In this document: positions 12,763-12,765 of the stretch, piece after piece
Layout: the number at the start of each line of letters is the position of its first letter
Numbering within the stretch: position 1 is the first letter of the stretch
Source: UMGS1124 sp045613165
Lineage (GTDB): Bacteria; Bacillota_I; Bacilli_A; RF39; UBA660
DNA: 12,765 bases
Direction: 5' to 3'
Assembly (NCBI GenBank): GCA_045613165.1
Contig: JAZLAK010000083.1
Span: 1-12,765, forward strand
The notes under the pieces: model-generated
Seen by the model: only the letters and a program-made list of their open reading frames with translations
Databases searched by the model: none
What the model was told of the DNA's origin: nothing
Position numbers and translations under genes: made by a program

Positions 12763-12765
12763 TTA

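Noticed and set aside
1..12765. CRISPR array, insertion sequence, tRNA or rRNA.
   Set aside because: No regularly spaced repeats, transposase motifs, terminal inverted repeats, or tRNA/rRNA signatures were seen.

Overview
The window looks like a chromosomal segment of a very AT-rich, low-GC Gram-positive bacterium, probably an uncultured Bacilli/'Mollicutes-like' gut lineage. The codon table is standard: TGA is a stop, for example in ruvA and ftsX. Ribosome binding sites are AGGAGG/AGGTGG types, promoters are SigA-like (TTGACA, 17 bp, TGnTATAAT), and cell-wall genes are present, so it is not a code-4 Mycoplasma. The organism assignment is inference.

Layout. (1) 2-928: 3' end of a long acidic protein, with a terminator shared with an unlisted 59-aa YjcZ-like membrane peptide on the minus strand (951-1130). 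(2) 1265-3771: a solitary YhcG/DUF1016 PD-(D/E)XK protein, then ruvA-ruvB, the Holliday-junction branch-migration motor. (3) 3811-5411: three single-gene units, each with its own strong promoter and hairpin terminator: an orphan Flp-type pilin, an unrecognised 139-aa protein, and a TasA/CalY-like SipW-type secreted protein. (4) 5535-8324: an overlapping ftsE-ftsX-M23 peptidase operon, a septal cell-wall hydrolysis machine. (5) 8353-10095, minus strand: peptide deformylase, and a membrane-anchored Ig-like plus NlpC/P60 hydrolase. (6) 10195-11073: a 49-aa membrane microprotein and a membrane-anchored thioredoxin-like protein with a CNWC active site.

(7) 11133-12747 is the most interesting part. 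A near-consensus extended -10 promoter drives about 490 nt of apparently noncoding DNA, higher in G+C than its surroundings and able to form several helices. It lies directly upstream of a four-TM protein that resembles the family known as OapA (often annotated as a small 'CorB' Mg2+/Co2+ transporter). In Firmicutes, OLE RNA (Ornate, Large, Extremophilic) sits exactly there and forms a membrane ribonucleoprotein with OapA. I therefore call this a candidate ole-oapA locus, followed by an unrecognised 171-aa protein that ends in a J-domain-like remnant. The call rests on synteny, promoter, composition and pairing. I could not run a covariance-model search.
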